Shown here: piece by piece, positions 31,830-40,684 of the stretch
How positions within the stretch are numbered: position 1 is the first letter of the stretch
Layout: each line of letters begins with the position of its first letter
Position numbers and translations under genes: made by a program
The notes under the pieces: generated by a model
Databases searched by the model: none
Told to the model about the DNA's origin: nothing
What the model saw: only the letters and a program-made list of their open reading frames with translations
From: Scatosoma sp045588185
Lineage (GTDB): Bacteria; Bacillota; Clostridia; Christensenellales; Borkfalkiaceae
Assembly (NCBI GenBank): GCA_045588185.1
Contig: JAZNDR010000091.1
Location: 1 to 43,965, forward strand
Direction: 5' to 3'
DNA length: 43,965 nucleotides

Positions 31830-32583
31830 TCTTTTTCCGTACCCGATAATAGGTCTGCTGACTGTTGAACCCCGCTTCGTAAATGAGTTCGAGCGTCGTG
31901 CCCGTATACCCCTCTTGCAACCGACGGGCGATATAGTCCAAGCGCAGTCCGTTGATATATTCGGATATTCCCGTTTTCACGAACCGATGGAACACGCGGG
32001 ATAAGTGCGCTTCCGCATACCCCAGCTCCCGCGAAAGGGTTTTACGGGTAACGCTCTCCAAATAATGTTCTTGGATATAGGTGAGCATTTTCCGTACCAA
32101 CGCCGCCTCGCCCCGCGGTTTTTCCGCGGTAAATTGCAGCTTTTCAAAAATTAGCGAAAGTATTAAACCCGCCGCCGCTTCCCGCGCGCTTTCCGTTTGC
32201 ATCGGCGTAAGATATTTATCGGTAAGCCCGATAAGCTCCGCACAAAACCGTTCGTCCTCTATTCTGTTTACGGCAATCCGTAATCCTTTCCGTTGGGCGT
32301 TGAACCTGCCAAGCAAGCTATACGGAATTAAAATCACCCGCGCGTCCTCGTCCGTCCGCGCCGTTATTTGGCGGTATTCGTGCAAGTCGTAGCTATCCAC
32401 GACGAACGCTTCCCCGCCACAGGTTACATGCCTTTCGCCGTTGATAATCACTTCGTAGTCGCCCTTTCGCACCAAGAAAATTTCTAAATTGTTATGGAAG
32501 TGGGACGGATAAGAATGGTTGCCGTTTCCGTGCGCTTCCAAGCGTTTGTTGTCTTCCCGCTTTTTTTCGTAAAATCCGTTCAT
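31819..32583 (-). CDS. AraC-family regulator
   Basis: A 254-aa regulator: an N-terminal cupin sensor (HSYPSHFHNNLEIFLVRKGDYEVIINGE, about 24-52) and a C-terminal AraC double HTH (LVRKMLTYIQEHYLESVTRKTLSRELGYAEAHLSRVFHRFVKTGISEYINGLRL, then the second HTH ending GFNSQQTYYRVRKK). It probably senses a sugar and controls the divergent GH3 gene. ATG at 32583 has no ribosome site; TATAAT ends 6 nt before it, so the mRNA is probably leaderless. The TTG two codons earlier overlaps the same short stretch and is unlikely. Confidence 0.92.
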   Translation of the reverse strand: MNGFYEKKREDNKRLEAHGNGNHSYPSHFHNNLEIFLVRKGDYEVIINGERHVTCGGEAFVVDSYDLHEYRQITARTDEDARVILIPYSLLGRFNAQRKGLRIAVNRIEDERFCAELIGLTDKYLTPMQTESAREAAAGLILSLIFEKLQFTAEKPRGEAALVRKMLTYIQEHYLESVTRKTLSRELGYAEAHLSRVFHRFVKTGISEYINGLRLDYIARRLQEGYTGTTLELIYEAGFNSQQTYYRVRKKSKK

Positions 32584-32589
32584 AGTCAA

Positions 32590-32628
32590 ATTATATCATA
32601 AAATGAGAATAAATCAAACCGTTTTGAT
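32590..32628. promoter_or_regulatory. AraC-type gene promoter and possible operator
   Basis: Minus strand: TTGATT (32617-32612), 16-bp spacer, TATAAT (32595-32590), directly in front of the ATG. The -35 overlaps the palindrome ATCAAACCGTTTTGAT (32613-32628), a candidate site for autoregulation and control of the divergent GH3 gene. The rightward gene has an extended -10, TGTTATAAT, at 32650-32658. Confidence 0.6.
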
Positions 32629-32685
32629 ATATATTTTGAGAATTTTATTTGTTATAATACAATCAATTCTATAAGGAGATTTTGT

Positions 32686-34668
32686 ATGAAACACGATTTA
32701 TCTATCTTTACGATCGACGAAAAACTGCGTCTTTTGACAGGGAAAAATCACTGGCAAACGCACGACTTAGACGGGAAGCTCCCCTCTATCTTTCTCGCCG
32801 ACGGTCCGCACGGACTTAGAATGGTCAATCAAACGAACACGGCGATAATTCCCGCAACGGCGATGCCCACACTGTCCGTGCTCGCCAACTCTTGGGATAT
32901 AGAGCTTGCGTATCTGCAAGGCGAAACGATTGCGGACGACTGTATCGAAAACGGCGCGGATATTTTACTCGCGCCGGGCGTCAATATCAAACGCACGCCT
33001 CTTTGCGGACGGAATTTCGAATATTTTTCCGAAGATCCGTTCCTTGCGGGTGCAATGGCGAAATCGTATATCGAGGGTGTACAGAGCAAGGGCGTCGGCA
33101 CTTCCTTAAAGCATTTTTGCGCCAACAACCGCGAATACGACCGTTTTTACCAAACGAGCGAGGTGGACGAACGCACCTTACGGGAAATCTATCTGCCTGC
33201 TTTTGAAACGGCTTTAACCGCCGAGCCTTGGACGGTAATGTGTTCGTATAACCCCGTCAACGGCGTGTACGCGTCCGAAAATAAACGGTTATTAAAGGAT
33301 ATTTTACGGGACGAGTTCGGCTTTAACGGCTTAATAATGTCCGATTGGAGCGCGGTGCATTGCGGTCCGCGCGCGGTCAAGGCAACGCTCGATTTGCGTA
33401 TGCCCTACCACCCCGACGCGTTCGATGCATTAAAGAACGCGTACGAGCGCGGTTGGCTGACGGACGAAGAAATTGATTTCTGCGTGGAAAATCTTTTAAG
33501 CCTTATCGACAAAACGAAAAACGGGAAAAAGAAAATCACGACCACCAAAACACAACGCCACGAAATCGCCGTGAAAATCGCGTGCGGGGGCGCGGTGCTT
33601 TTGAAAAACGACGAGAATATTTTGCCTTTAACGGGCGGGAATATCCTCGTTAGCGGACCTTATCAGGAAACCCCCTCGATCGGTGGCGGCGGCAGTGCGT
33701 TCGTTACCACAGAGCACCAAAGTAAACCGCTTTCCGACGAGCTTTCTCAACGGTTGCCTACCGCAACGGTAACGATCGCGCAAACCCGCATTACGGAAAA
33801 CGGCGGCGCGTTTTTTCTAAAATCGGCGTTTCAAAAAGCAAGCGAAGCGGATTTTGCCGTGCTTTGCGTGGGGAACGGTAAAAATATCGAGGGCGAATCC
33901 TTTGACAGAACCACGCTCCGACTTCCCGCCGTGCAAGAGGATTTGATTTTGGGCGTGGCAAAAGCGAACCCGAATACAATCGTAGTCATAGAAGCGGGCA
34001 GTGCGGTGGATACCTCGCCTTGGGCGGATAAGGTAAAAGCGATACTGTATTTAGGCTTTGCAGGCGAGGGTGCGCAGGAGGCGCTCGCCGATTTATTGAC
34101 AGGCAAAGCTTGCCCGTCGGGAAAGCTCAACGAAACTTTCCCCTTATCGCTTGACGATACGCCGTCGGGGAAAATGCGCGGCAACGGGTTTTACGAACGG
34201 TACGGCGAGGGTGTGTTCATCGGCTACCGCCACTACGATTTGGATAACAAGCCCGTGCTTTATCCGTTCGGGTTCGGACTTTCCTATGCAGAGTTTGCCT
34301 ATTCCGACCTTTCGCTAACCAAAAAGAGCGAAACGGAATACGAGGTTTCGTATACGGTAAAGAATATTTCCAAAGTAGACGGTGCGGAAGTTTCGCAGGT
34401 CTATATTCGCGATACGTTCTCGATGGTATCCCGACCTGAAAAGGAATTAAAGGGTTTTGCAAAAACCTTTTTAAAGGCAGGCGAGGAAAAGCGAGTAACG
34501 GTGCAATTGAACGCCCGCGCGTTTGCGTATTACAGTACCGCGCTCCAAAAATGGCAGGTGGAGAACGGGAAATTCGAAATCCTCGTCGGCGCGTCCTCGC
34601 GGGATATTCGTTTAAAAACGAGCGTTATAATATCCCTGCCCGAAGAAGAACAGTACTCTTTGGAGTAA
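32686..34668 (+). CDS. Glycoside hydrolase family 3 beta-glucosidase type
   Basis: A 660-aa cytosolic enzyme without signal peptide. N-terminal TIM barrel with ADGPHGLR, KHFCANNREYDR and the nucleophile D220 in GLIMSDWSAVH; then the alpha/beta sandwich domain (GNILVSGPYQETPSIGGGGSAFV) and a C-terminal fibronectin III-like domain (PFGFGLSYAEFAYSDL, EVSQVYIRD). Probably removes terminal beta-glucose or a similar sugar from imported oligosaccharides. Start ATG at 32686 behind AAGGAG. Divergent from an AraC regulator. No transporter is beside it. Confidence 0.93.
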   Translation: MKHDLSIFTIDEKLRLLTGKNHWQTHDLDGKLPSIFLADGPHGLRMVNQTNTAIIPATAMPTLSVLANSWDIELAYLQGETIADDCIENGADILLAPGVNIKRTPLCGRNFEYFSEDPFLAGAMAKSYIEGVQSKGVGTSLKHFCANNREYDRFYQTSEVDERTLREIYLPAFETALTAEPWTVMCSYNPVNGVYASENKRLLKDILRDEFGFNGLIMSDWSAVHCGPRAVKATLDLRMPYHPDAFDALKNAYERGWLTDEEIDFCVENLLSLIDKTKNGKKKITTTKTQRHEIAVKIACGGAVLLKNDENILPLTGGNILVSGPYQETPSIGGGGSAFVTTEHQSKPLSDELSQRLPTATVTIAQTRITENGGAFFLKSAFQKASEADFAVLCVGNGKNIEGESFDRTTLRLPAVQEDLILGVAKANPNTIVVIEAGSAVDTSPWADKVKAILYLGFAGEGAQEALADLLTGKACPSGKLNETFPLSLDDTPSGKMRGNGFYERYGEGVFIGYRHYDLDNKPVLYPFGFGLSYAEFAYSDLSLTKKSETEYEVSYTVKNISKVDGAEVSQVYIRDTFSMVSRPEKELKGFAKTFLKAGEEKRVTVQLNARAFAYYSTALQKWQVENGKFEILVGASSRDIRLKTSVIISLPEEEQYSLE

Positions 34669-34673
34669 ACGAA

Positions 34674-34701
34674 AAAAGCGGCTGAAAAGCCGCTTTTCTT
34701 A
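34674..34701. terminator. Terminator after the GH3 gene
   Basis: AAAAGCGGCT (34674-34683), loop GAAA, AGCCGCTTTT (34688-34697): a perfect 10-bp stem with a tetraloop, between convergent genes. Confidence 0.9.
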
Positions 34702-34709
34702 CATTGCCG

Positions 34710-35435
34710 TTATTCTAAAATATTCGTCGTAATGAAGTCTACCCCGAACGCCTTGGCAAGCTCCGCGTGTTCGAGCGTGTCGAGCGTCCACACGTTTACC
34801 TTTAACCCCGCGTTATGTAGCTTCTCCATCTTTTCTTTCGTAACGCAATACCCGCAAAGGTCGGCGTCGAATTTATTTTCTATCATAAACGCAATCTCTT
34901 TTTCCGTGCAAAGCTCGGTCAGGTATTGCGCGTCCGCGTTCTTAAACCGCTCGCGCAACGCCACGAGATTTTCTCCCGCGAACGAAATGAAGGTCGTCTT
35001 TTCCAGCCAGCCGAGCGATTGCACCGTTTCCGCAATCCCCCACACCCCTTCCGCGGGCATTTTGTTCTTTAATTCCAACACCGCTTGCTTGCCGTATTTT
35101 TTGCAAATACTGATATATTCGTCAAGGCTGGGCAAGAACAGGTCGGCACGGTCGGTTACCCCGTCCGTGTCTTTTAATTTCACCGAACGGAGAAGCTCGA
35201 AAGTACTATCCTCGACGGAGATATCCAAACCCGCAATCCGTTTCAAATCGTCGTCGTGTACGATAATGAATTTATTGTCTTTCGTGATATGCACGTCCGT
35301 TTCGATACCGTAATAACTCTTAACCCCCGCCGCCACGAACGCCGGGCAGGTGTTTTCCTTTTCCAAGCCCGATACGCCACGGTGGGCAATCATTTTAATA
35401 TTCCCTTTGTTTTCGAATTTTATCGTGTCTGTCAT
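34710..35435 (-). CDS. Glycerophosphodiester phosphodiesterase
   Basis: A 241-aa GDPD-family TIM barrel without signal peptide. Active-site residues: HRG in MIAHRGVSGLEKENT, E and D in GIETDVHIT, and the HD of IIVHDDDLKRI; then LELKNK and VNVWTLDT. Splits glycerophosphodiesters into glycerol-3-phosphate and alcohol. I start at ATG 35435, behind AAGGGATTGAG and 5 nt after the YugP-type stop; the longer frame overlaps that gene. Cotranscribed with the protease. Confidence 0.92.
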   Translation of the reverse strand: MTDTIKFENKGNIKMIAHRGVSGLEKENTCPAFVAAGVKSYYGIETDVHITKDNKFIIVHDDDLKRIAGLDISVEDSTFELLRSVKLKDTDGVTDRADLFLPSLDEYISICKKYGKQAVLELKNKMPAEGVWGIAETVQSLGWLEKTTFISFAGENLVALRERFKNADAQYLTELCTEKEIAFMIENKFDADLCGYCVTKEKMEKLHNAGLKVNVWTLDTLEHAELAKAFGVDFITTNILE

Positions 35436-35440
35436 ACTTC

Positions 35441-36172
35441 TCAATCCCTTCTGTTTCTGCCGAACAGTATCAGCACCCATATCGCAAACCGCAAGAAATA
35501 CACGAGCGAGGTAAGCAACGAAGCCACGTAAGTCATTGCCGCCGCCGACAGCATTTTTTCCGCGTACGGCAATTCCTGCTTATTGATAATTCCCTCGGCA
35601 ACGAGCATCTTCTTCGCCCGACGGCTCGCGTCTAATTCCACGGGCAGGGTTACGAGCATAAATACGGTCGAAAGTCCGTACCCGATCACACCCGCCATCG
35701 CAAGATAAAACCCAAGGTCGGAGTTTTGCGTTTTCGTTACGAATACGTCTAAAATCAACCCCACGAGCACGAGCGGAAGCGCCAACCGACTGCCGATATT
35801 CGCAAGCGGTACGAGTACGGAGCGGAGCTTATAGGGCAAATACCCTTTCTTTTTTTGCATTACGTGTCCGATTTCGTGCGCGGCGACCGCCACGGCGGCT
35901 ACCGAATCGTTCCCGTAAGTGCTTTCGGAAAGATTGACTGTTTTTTTCGTCGGGTGGTAATGGTCGGATAAAAATCCGCGCACCCTGCCTATCGAAATAT
36001 CGTTCACGCCGTTGGCTCTAAGCAGGCGTACCGCCGTGTCGTACCCCGTCATACGCGAGGAAGTACCTAAATCTTGGTAAGCGGAATAAGTCGAACGCAC
36101 CTTTGCGCTCGCCCAGCCTGCGAAGATCGCGCAAAGCAAAATCAAGCCTAAAAATATGAAATAATATTCCAT
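35441..36172 (-). CDS. YugP-type zinc membrane peptidase
   Basis: A 243-aa membrane protein of the neutral zinc metallopeptidase (Zn_peptidase_2, YugP) family. One N-terminal helix, then the catalytic HEIGH (AVAAHEIGHVMQKKKGYLPYKLR), followed by three or four hydrophobic helices and ELDASRRAKKML. Substrate unknown. Full length. A TATAAT with AAGGAG lies just upstream of its ATG. Followed by the GDPD gene. Confidence 0.93.
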   Translation of the reverse strand: MEYYFIFLGLILLCAIFAGWASAKVRSTYSAYQDLGTSSRMTGYDTAVRLLRANGVNDISIGRVRGFLSDHYHPTKKTVNLSESTYGNDSVAAVAVAAHEIGHVMQKKKGYLPYKLRSVLVPLANIGSRLALPLVLVGLILDVFVTKTQNSDLGFYLAMAGVIGYGLSTVFMLVTLPVELDASRRAKKMLVAEGIINKQELPYAEKMLSAAAMTYVASLLTSLVYFLRFAIWVLILFGRNRRD

Positions 36173-36218
36173 CGTGTTTTTTCTCCTTATTATAGTATTG
36201 TACTATTACGAAAAAATA

Positions 36219-37022
36219 TCACAAGTCGATTGCAAAAGGATACAATTCCGATTTAGAAACCCCCCTATCCTTTGCCGCGCGTTTCAACGCTTCCTTCTTA
36301 TCCAACCCCGCTTTCATATAATGCTGAATATGCTCCCGTTCCGAAAGCGCGTTCAAGGCACATTCCTTGTCCCCCGCACCCTCTACGACGAGCACGAACT
36401 CTCCGCGCTTTTCCCCCGCTAGACCCTCGGCAAGCGTAAAGCGCACCGTTTCCTCGTGGAGCTTGGTAATCTCCCTGACCGCCGCCGCCTTTCTATCGCC
36501 GAATACCTCGTACATTGCCTTAATATCCTTATCGACGTCTTGGGGCGCAGAATGGAACGCGAGCGTTAAATCGCAATCCTTATACTTTTCCAGCACCGCT
36601 TTTTTCTCGCTTGCTTTATCGGGTAAAAATCCGATGAACGCGAACTTATCGGCAGGAAGTGCGGACAGCACCAACGCCGCCACGAACGCGCACGCGCCGG
36701 GGATAAGGGTATACGGCTCGCCCGCCTCGCGGAGCGTTTTACAGACGATATTCCCAGGGTCGGACACGACGGGCGTACCCGCGTCGGACACGATAGCGAC
36801 CTTTTCGCCCTTTTTAGACGCTTCTAAAATTTTTTGCGCCGCTTCCGTTTCATTGAATTTATGGCAAGAATACAGCGGTTTTTTAATTTCGTAGGCGTTA
36901 AGGAGTTTAATCGTATGGCGAGTATCCTCGCAAAAAATAACGTCCGCTTCTTTGAGCGTTTCCAAAGCCCGAAGCGTAATGTCTTTTAAATTCCCTATCG
37001 GCGTTGCAATAAAATATACCAT
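36219..37022 (-). CDS. rsmI: 16S rRNA (cytidine(1402)-2'-O)-methyltransferase
   Basis: RsmI methylates the ribose of C1402 in 16S rRNA. The 267 aa show FIATPIGNLKDITLRALETL, CEDTRHTIKLL, IVSDAGTPVVSDPG and LIPGACAFVAAL of this SAM-dependent family, with an additional C-terminal HTH-like part (KKEALKRAAKDRGVSKSELY). Start ATG at 37022 with GAGAGG. Downstream of the TrmN6-like gene, a normal Firmicutes order, with a long hairpin element in between. Confidence 0.96.
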   Translation of the reverse strand: MVYFIATPIGNLKDITLRALETLKEADVIFCEDTRHTIKLLNAYEIKKPLYSCHKFNETEAAQKILEASKKGEKVAIVSDAGTPVVSDPGNIVCKTLREAGEPYTLIPGACAFVAALVLSALPADKFAFIGFLPDKASEKKAVLEKYKDCDLTLAFHSAPQDVDKDIKAMYEVFGDRKAAAVREITKLHEETVRFTLAEGLAGEKRGEFVLVVEGAGDKECALNALSEREHIQHYMKAGLDKKEALKRAAKDRGVSKSELYPFAIDL

Positions 37023-37051
37023 AGAACCTCTCCGTATAAATAAACGAAATA

Positions 37052-37297
37052 ATTAGAAGTCAAGAAACTTAGTTTCTTGTCAGGGGTGCGGGGGCGGAAG
37101 CCCCTGCATAATCAGCCCCAAGTAGCAAATCTTTGATTTGCCACCGCGGAGCGGTCAACGCAAGCAAGGCTTGCGTGTTAGCGCAAAACTGCGTTTTGCT
37201 TTATAAAAGGCTGTAACGCACCTCTCGGTGCGCGACTGCCGTCGAGGCGTAAAGGCTCTGCCTTTACAATCCGCAAGGGACAATGCCCCTTGACCCC
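37052..37297. repeat. Mosaic hairpin element, copy 8, longest
   Basis: Nine palindromes: CAAGAAACTTAGTTTCTTG (37061), GGGGCGGAAGCCCC (37091), CAAATCTTTGATTTG (37126), ACCGCGGAGCGGT (37143), GCAAGCAAGGCTTGC (37160), GCAAAACTGCGTTTTGC (37183), CGCACCTCTCGGTGCG (37217), GTAAAGGCTCTGCCTTTAC (37249), CAAGGGACAATGCCCCTTG (37274). It begins with TTAGAAGTCAAG, the reverse complement of the boundary word that ends other copies, and ends CTTGACCCC, so it may be a complete element with inverted ends. Confidence 0.92.
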
Positions 37298-37301
37298 CCG
37301 C

Positions 37302-37985
37302 CTAATTGATTAGGGTGGGTAAAATCTCACATGCGGGTTTTCCGCCTTTTACCCCTTCCACCATTACAAGATACGGCTTCGCGCCTTGCTTCCCACCTAC
37401 GAATTGTATGCGCTTGACTTCAATGTTCACTTCATGTAAAGTATAACATACTTCCGCTAACCTGTCCGCGCGGTGCAAAAGCGCGATACGGCCGCCGAAC
37501 TTCAACGCAAACGCCGCCGCTTTGGCGATTTCCGCTAAATTTATCGTGATTTCCTTTCGGCAAATCGCTTTCGCGTAGTCGTCGTTTTCAAAACCGCCAC
37601 GCTCGTACGGCGGATTGCATAAAATCAGAGAAAACCGTTCACGATACTTTTCCGATATCTCTTGCAATCTCCCCTGCTCGAAAGTAAAATTCTCAAACCC
37701 GTTTATCTGCGCCGTCTTTTTAGAAAGATTAGAAAGCGTTTCCTGTAACTCGAAAAGCGTAAAGGTAAGATTTTTCAGCTTGTGCCTATTCAGCGCGTAA
37801 AAATGATACGCGACAATCCCGCTCCCTGCGCAAAAATCGGCAACCGTATCCCCGTTCTTGCCTTTGGCAAACCGCGAAAGCAATACCGAATCGGAAGTAA
37901 ATCGGTATAACCGTGTGTCTTGCACGATTTTTAAACCGTCAAGCTGCATATCTTCCGCCACTTCAAATTCGTTGAGCTCTACCAT
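37302..37985 (-). CDS. TrmN6/YfiC-type tRNA or RNA adenine N6-methyltransferase
   Basis: A 227-aa SAM-dependent methyltransferase: motif I VADFCAGSGIVAYHF, then the adenine-binding NPPYERGG and a C-terminal VGGKQGAKPYLVMVEGVKGGKPA, as in the TrmN6/YfiC group that modifies A37 of tRNA1(Val) in E. coli. Start at ATG 37985 is chosen for its AGGAGAAG site. The natural substrate in Firmicutes is less certain. Operon with rsmI. Confidence 0.92.
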   Translation of the reverse strand: MVELNEFEVAEDMQLDGLKIVQDTRLYRFTSDSVLLSRFAKGKNGDTVADFCAGSGIVAYHFYALNRHKLKNLTFTLFELQETLSNLSKKTAQINGFENFTFEQGRLQEISEKYRERFSLILCNPPYERGGFENDDYAKAICRKEITINLAEIAKAAAFALKFGGRIALLHRADRLAEVCYTLHEVNIEVKRIQFVGGKQGAKPYLVMVEGVKGGKPACEILPTLIN

Positions 37986-38044
37986 TTTTGCGCTTCTCCT
38001 TGAAAATAGTATACCAAAGGCGGTGGAAAAAGTCAATGAAATGC

Positions 38045-38074
38045 GGATATTTATTCCTTGAAAAACCCATACTC
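38045..38074 (+). promoter_or_regulatory. Possible sigma-G-type promoter of the ger operon
   Basis: GGATA (38045-38049), 18-bp spacer, CATACTC (38068-38074). Compare with the forespore sigma-G consensus (about GYATR and CATNNTA): one mismatch in each box. No vegetative promoter is seen. The start would be about at the GTG codon at 38080. Confidence 0.45.
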
Positions 38075-38079
38075 CCAGT

Positions 38080-39597
38080 GTGAATACACTTTTAAAACAA
38101 TCGTTTGATAAATCTTTACAAAAAAATACCGAAATCCTTAAACGGCTTTTGCCGTCCGAGGATATCCTCTCTTACGCCTTTGCCACCGCGGACGGGGTAG
38201 ACTGTACCCTTTTCTACGCCGACGGTATGGTGAATAAAGAACTCTTGGGCGCGCTCGTCGCCCGCCCCCTGTCCTTTTTGGAACTGAAAAACGAGGGGGG
38301 CAGGTATGCGTCGAACGAAAAATCGGTGGAAAAAACCGTTCGTTTTCCCGAACTTAAAACTGCGGATACCTTTGAGGACGCGGTCAAGGAAATCCTCGAC
38401 GGGAACACGCTTTTGCTTGTTGAAGGGATTGCCTCGGGGTTTATCGCAGGCGCGAAGCTATTGCCCGTGCGCGCGATTATGGAACCCCCCACCGACGTCG
38501 CCGTAAAAGGCCCGCGGGAAGGTTTTATCGAGGATATTAAAACGAATATGACTTTGGTCAGAAAACGCTTAAAATCTCCTGATTTACGCTTTCAAACGGT
38601 GAAGGTGGGGAAACGCTCGGACACTTCCGTTAGCGTGTGTTGGTTAGAGGGAACTTCCAACCCCGCCGTCAAAGACGAGATTTTAAAAAAGATAGAAAAA
38701 ATAGAAATCGACTGCGTGCCCGATTCGTCGTATATCGCCTCGTTTTTGTCCCCGCGCCCGCATTCCGTTTTCCGTTCTATCGGCACGACGGAAAAGCCCG
38801 ACGTTTTCGCGGCGAAAATTTCCGAGGGCAGAGTGGGCTTGCTCGTGGACGGCTCGCCTATCGCGCTGACCGCGCCCTTTACGCTCGCCGAGGATTTCCA
38901 AACGAGCGAGGATTATTTCGTATCGCCGTTTATGGCGACGATATTTCGGTTATTGCGGTTCATTTCGCTGTTCGTGGCGATACTTTTGCCCGCGTTTTAC
39001 GTGTCGGCACAGCTGTTTAAAATGCAGCTTTTACCGCTCGGTTTAATGCTGACGATCGCCAGCAGTGTACGCGAACTGCCCCTTTCCCCTGCGCTCGAAA
39101 TGTTCGTCGTGCTTTTTTTGCTAGAAACCTTAAAGGAAGCGAGTATACGAATGCCCAAATACGTGGGTATGTCGCTCTCGGTCGTGGGGGCGTTGGTGCT
39201 GGGCGAAACGGCGGTGTCGGCAGGGTTCTTATCCACGCCCGCTATCATTATCGTCGCGTTTTCGGGAATTTGTATGTACACCGTGCCCGACTTCGTGGAA
39301 ACGGGGAGTATTTTACGGTGGCTGTATCTCATCGTCGCGGGGGGCTTGGGCCCGTTCGGTATCGTGCTTTTATCGGCGTTGCTTTTGTATTATTTGGTTA
39401 CTTCGGACAGCTTCGGCGCGCCTATTCTTGCGCCCTTCTCTCCGCTCAATAAACGGGACTTGCGCGATTCTATCGTCAAATATAATATGCAAAGCCTTTC
39501 CACCCGCCCGCAGTTATTGAAATCCCCCAACAAAACGCGTTTACGCGTGCAAAATACGCAAAAACAAGGAGAAGACCATGCAGACGACAACGCCTGA
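38080..39597 (+). CDS. Spore germinant receptor A subunit (GerA family)
   Basis: GerAA-type inner-membrane protein of germinant receptors. 505 aa: soluble N-terminal domain (1-270) with DGNTLLLVEGIASGFIAG, the family region VKGPREGFIEDIKTNMTLVRKRLKSPDLRF and IASFLSPRPHSVFRSIGTTEKPDVFAAKISEGRVGLLVDGSPIALTAPF, then about five membrane helices and a basic tail. Start is GTG at 38080, with no ribosome site and an upstream in-frame stop at 38059, so the start is well bounded. Overlaps the next gene by 20 nt. Germinant unknown. Confidence 0.93.
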   Translation: MNTLLKQSFDKSLQKNTEILKRLLPSEDILSYAFATADGVDCTLFYADGMVNKELLGALVARPLSFLELKNEGGRYASNEKSVEKTVRFPELKTADTFEDAVKEILDGNTLLLVEGIASGFIAGAKLLPVRAIMEPPTDVAVKGPREGFIEDIKTNMTLVRKRLKSPDLRFQTVKVGKRSDTSVSVCWLEGTSNPAVKDEILKKIEKIEIDCVPDSSYIASFLSPRPHSVFRSIGTTEKPDVFAAKISEGRVGLLVDGSPIALTAPFTLAEDFQTSEDYFVSPFMATIFRLLRFISLFVAILLPAFYVSAQLFKMQLLPLGLMLTIASSVRELPLSPALEMFVVLFLLETLKEASIRMPKYVGMSLSVVGALVLGETAVSAGFLSTPAIIIVAFSGICMYTVPDFVETGSILRWLYLIVAGGLGPFGIVLLSALLLYYLVTSDSFGAPILAPFSPLNKRDLRDSIVKYNMQSLSTRPQLLKSPNKTRLRVQNTQKQGEDHADDNA

Positions 39598-40684
39598 TTT
39601 TAGAGGCGATCCCAAACAAAAGGACGCCGTCGTTTCTCGGCAAATCGCGCTGTTTGCCGCATTCGTTTTGCCCATTTATAAGCTTTTGGAAGCACCGTCT
39701 ATTTTAGCGCGGTTTACCGAAGGCGATTTATTACTGCCTGCACTCTTGCATTATTTATTGCAAACGGGAATTTTGATTGCGCTTCTTATCGCCGCGTCCC
39801 GTTCGGAAAAAACGCTGTTCGAACGGTTGGACGAACGGCTTGGCAAATGGTCGCTCGCGGTGTATATTCCGCTTGCCGTTTACTTTTTATTGCTTGCCGT
39901 ATTGCCGCTTCTTGACCTTGAAAAATTCGTTTACGCGGCGTTTTACGATACCGCTCCTACGATTTTTTCCTTTACCTTTTTCTTTCTTTTTTGCGGATTC
40001 GTTTGCACGAAGGGCATAAAAGCAATGGGACGGTTGGGCGATTTATCGCTGTTTTTATTCCTCTTGCCCTTTTTAGCGCTTATCGTTATGTCGCTCAGCG
40101 AAGCGGATTTTACCAATCTCTTACCCTTTTTCGAACAGGATTTCAGCGGCAGCGCGTCGGCGTTCACTTATACCTTACCCCACTTTTCCGATATTATTTT
40201 CCTGCTCCCCTTGATAGGGAATTTACGCTTTCAAAAGGGGGACGGGGGAAAAATCGGACTTGGCTACGGCGTGGGCGCGCTTTGTACCCTTTTGTTTTTG
40301 GGAGTATTTTACGGCTTGTATTCGACGATTGCTTGGCGGGAGCATTACGCGTTTGCGAAAATCGCGCAATACTTCCCCGTGCTCGCCGTGATCGGCAGAA
40401 TTGATTTATTATTCGTGTATATGCTTTGTATCGTGTTATTCTTTTACACGGCAGCGCCCCTCTTTTTTTCCGTTCACTTTATCGCAAAGGCAGGCAAGGT
40501 ACGCGGGAAAACGGCAATCTCGTTCGCCGTCTGTTTTGCGGCGTTCCTGTTCGTGCTGTTTTGTAATAAATATTACGACCGCATTTACGCCTTTTTCGGT
40601 AAATCTCTTTTCCCCGTGTTTTTGATTTTTACCCTGCTCCCGATTGCGTTTTTATTGTTAAAAAAGGAGAAACCGAATGCGTAA
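39578..40684 (+). CDS. Spore germinant receptor B subunit (GerAB permease type)
   Basis: A 368-aa membrane protein with about ten helices, of the endospore germination permease group in the APC superfamily; it is the probable germinant-binding subunit. Features: VVSRQIALFAAFVLPIYKLLEAPSIL in the first helix and the LLPLIGNLRFQKG loop. Start ATG at 39578 behind CAAGGAGAAGACC, inside gerAA. Overlaps the next gene by 8 nt, so the three subunits are translationally coupled. Confidence 0.92.
   Translation: MQTTTPDFRGDPKQKDAVVSRQIALFAAFVLPIYKLLEAPSILARFTEGDLLLPALLHYLLQTGILIALLIAASRSEKTLFERLDERLGKWSLAVYIPLAVYFLLLAVLPLLDLEKFVYAAFYDTAPTIFSFTFFFLFCGFVCTKGIKAMGRLGDLSLFLFLLPFLALIVMSLSEADFTNLLPFFEQDFSGSASAFTYTLPHFSDIIFLLPLIGNLRFQKGDGGKIGLGYGVGALCTLLFLGVFYGLYSTIAWREHYAFAKIAQYFPVLAVIGRIDLLFVYMLCIVLFFYTAAPLFFSVHFIAKAGKVRGKTAISFAVCFAAFLFVLFCNKYYDRIYAFFGKSLFPVFLIFTLLPIAFLLLKKEKPNA

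Noticed and set aside
37052..37297. CRISPR-like array
   Set aside because: The units are different palindromes of different length, not one repeat with spacers of constant size, and no cas genes are present.
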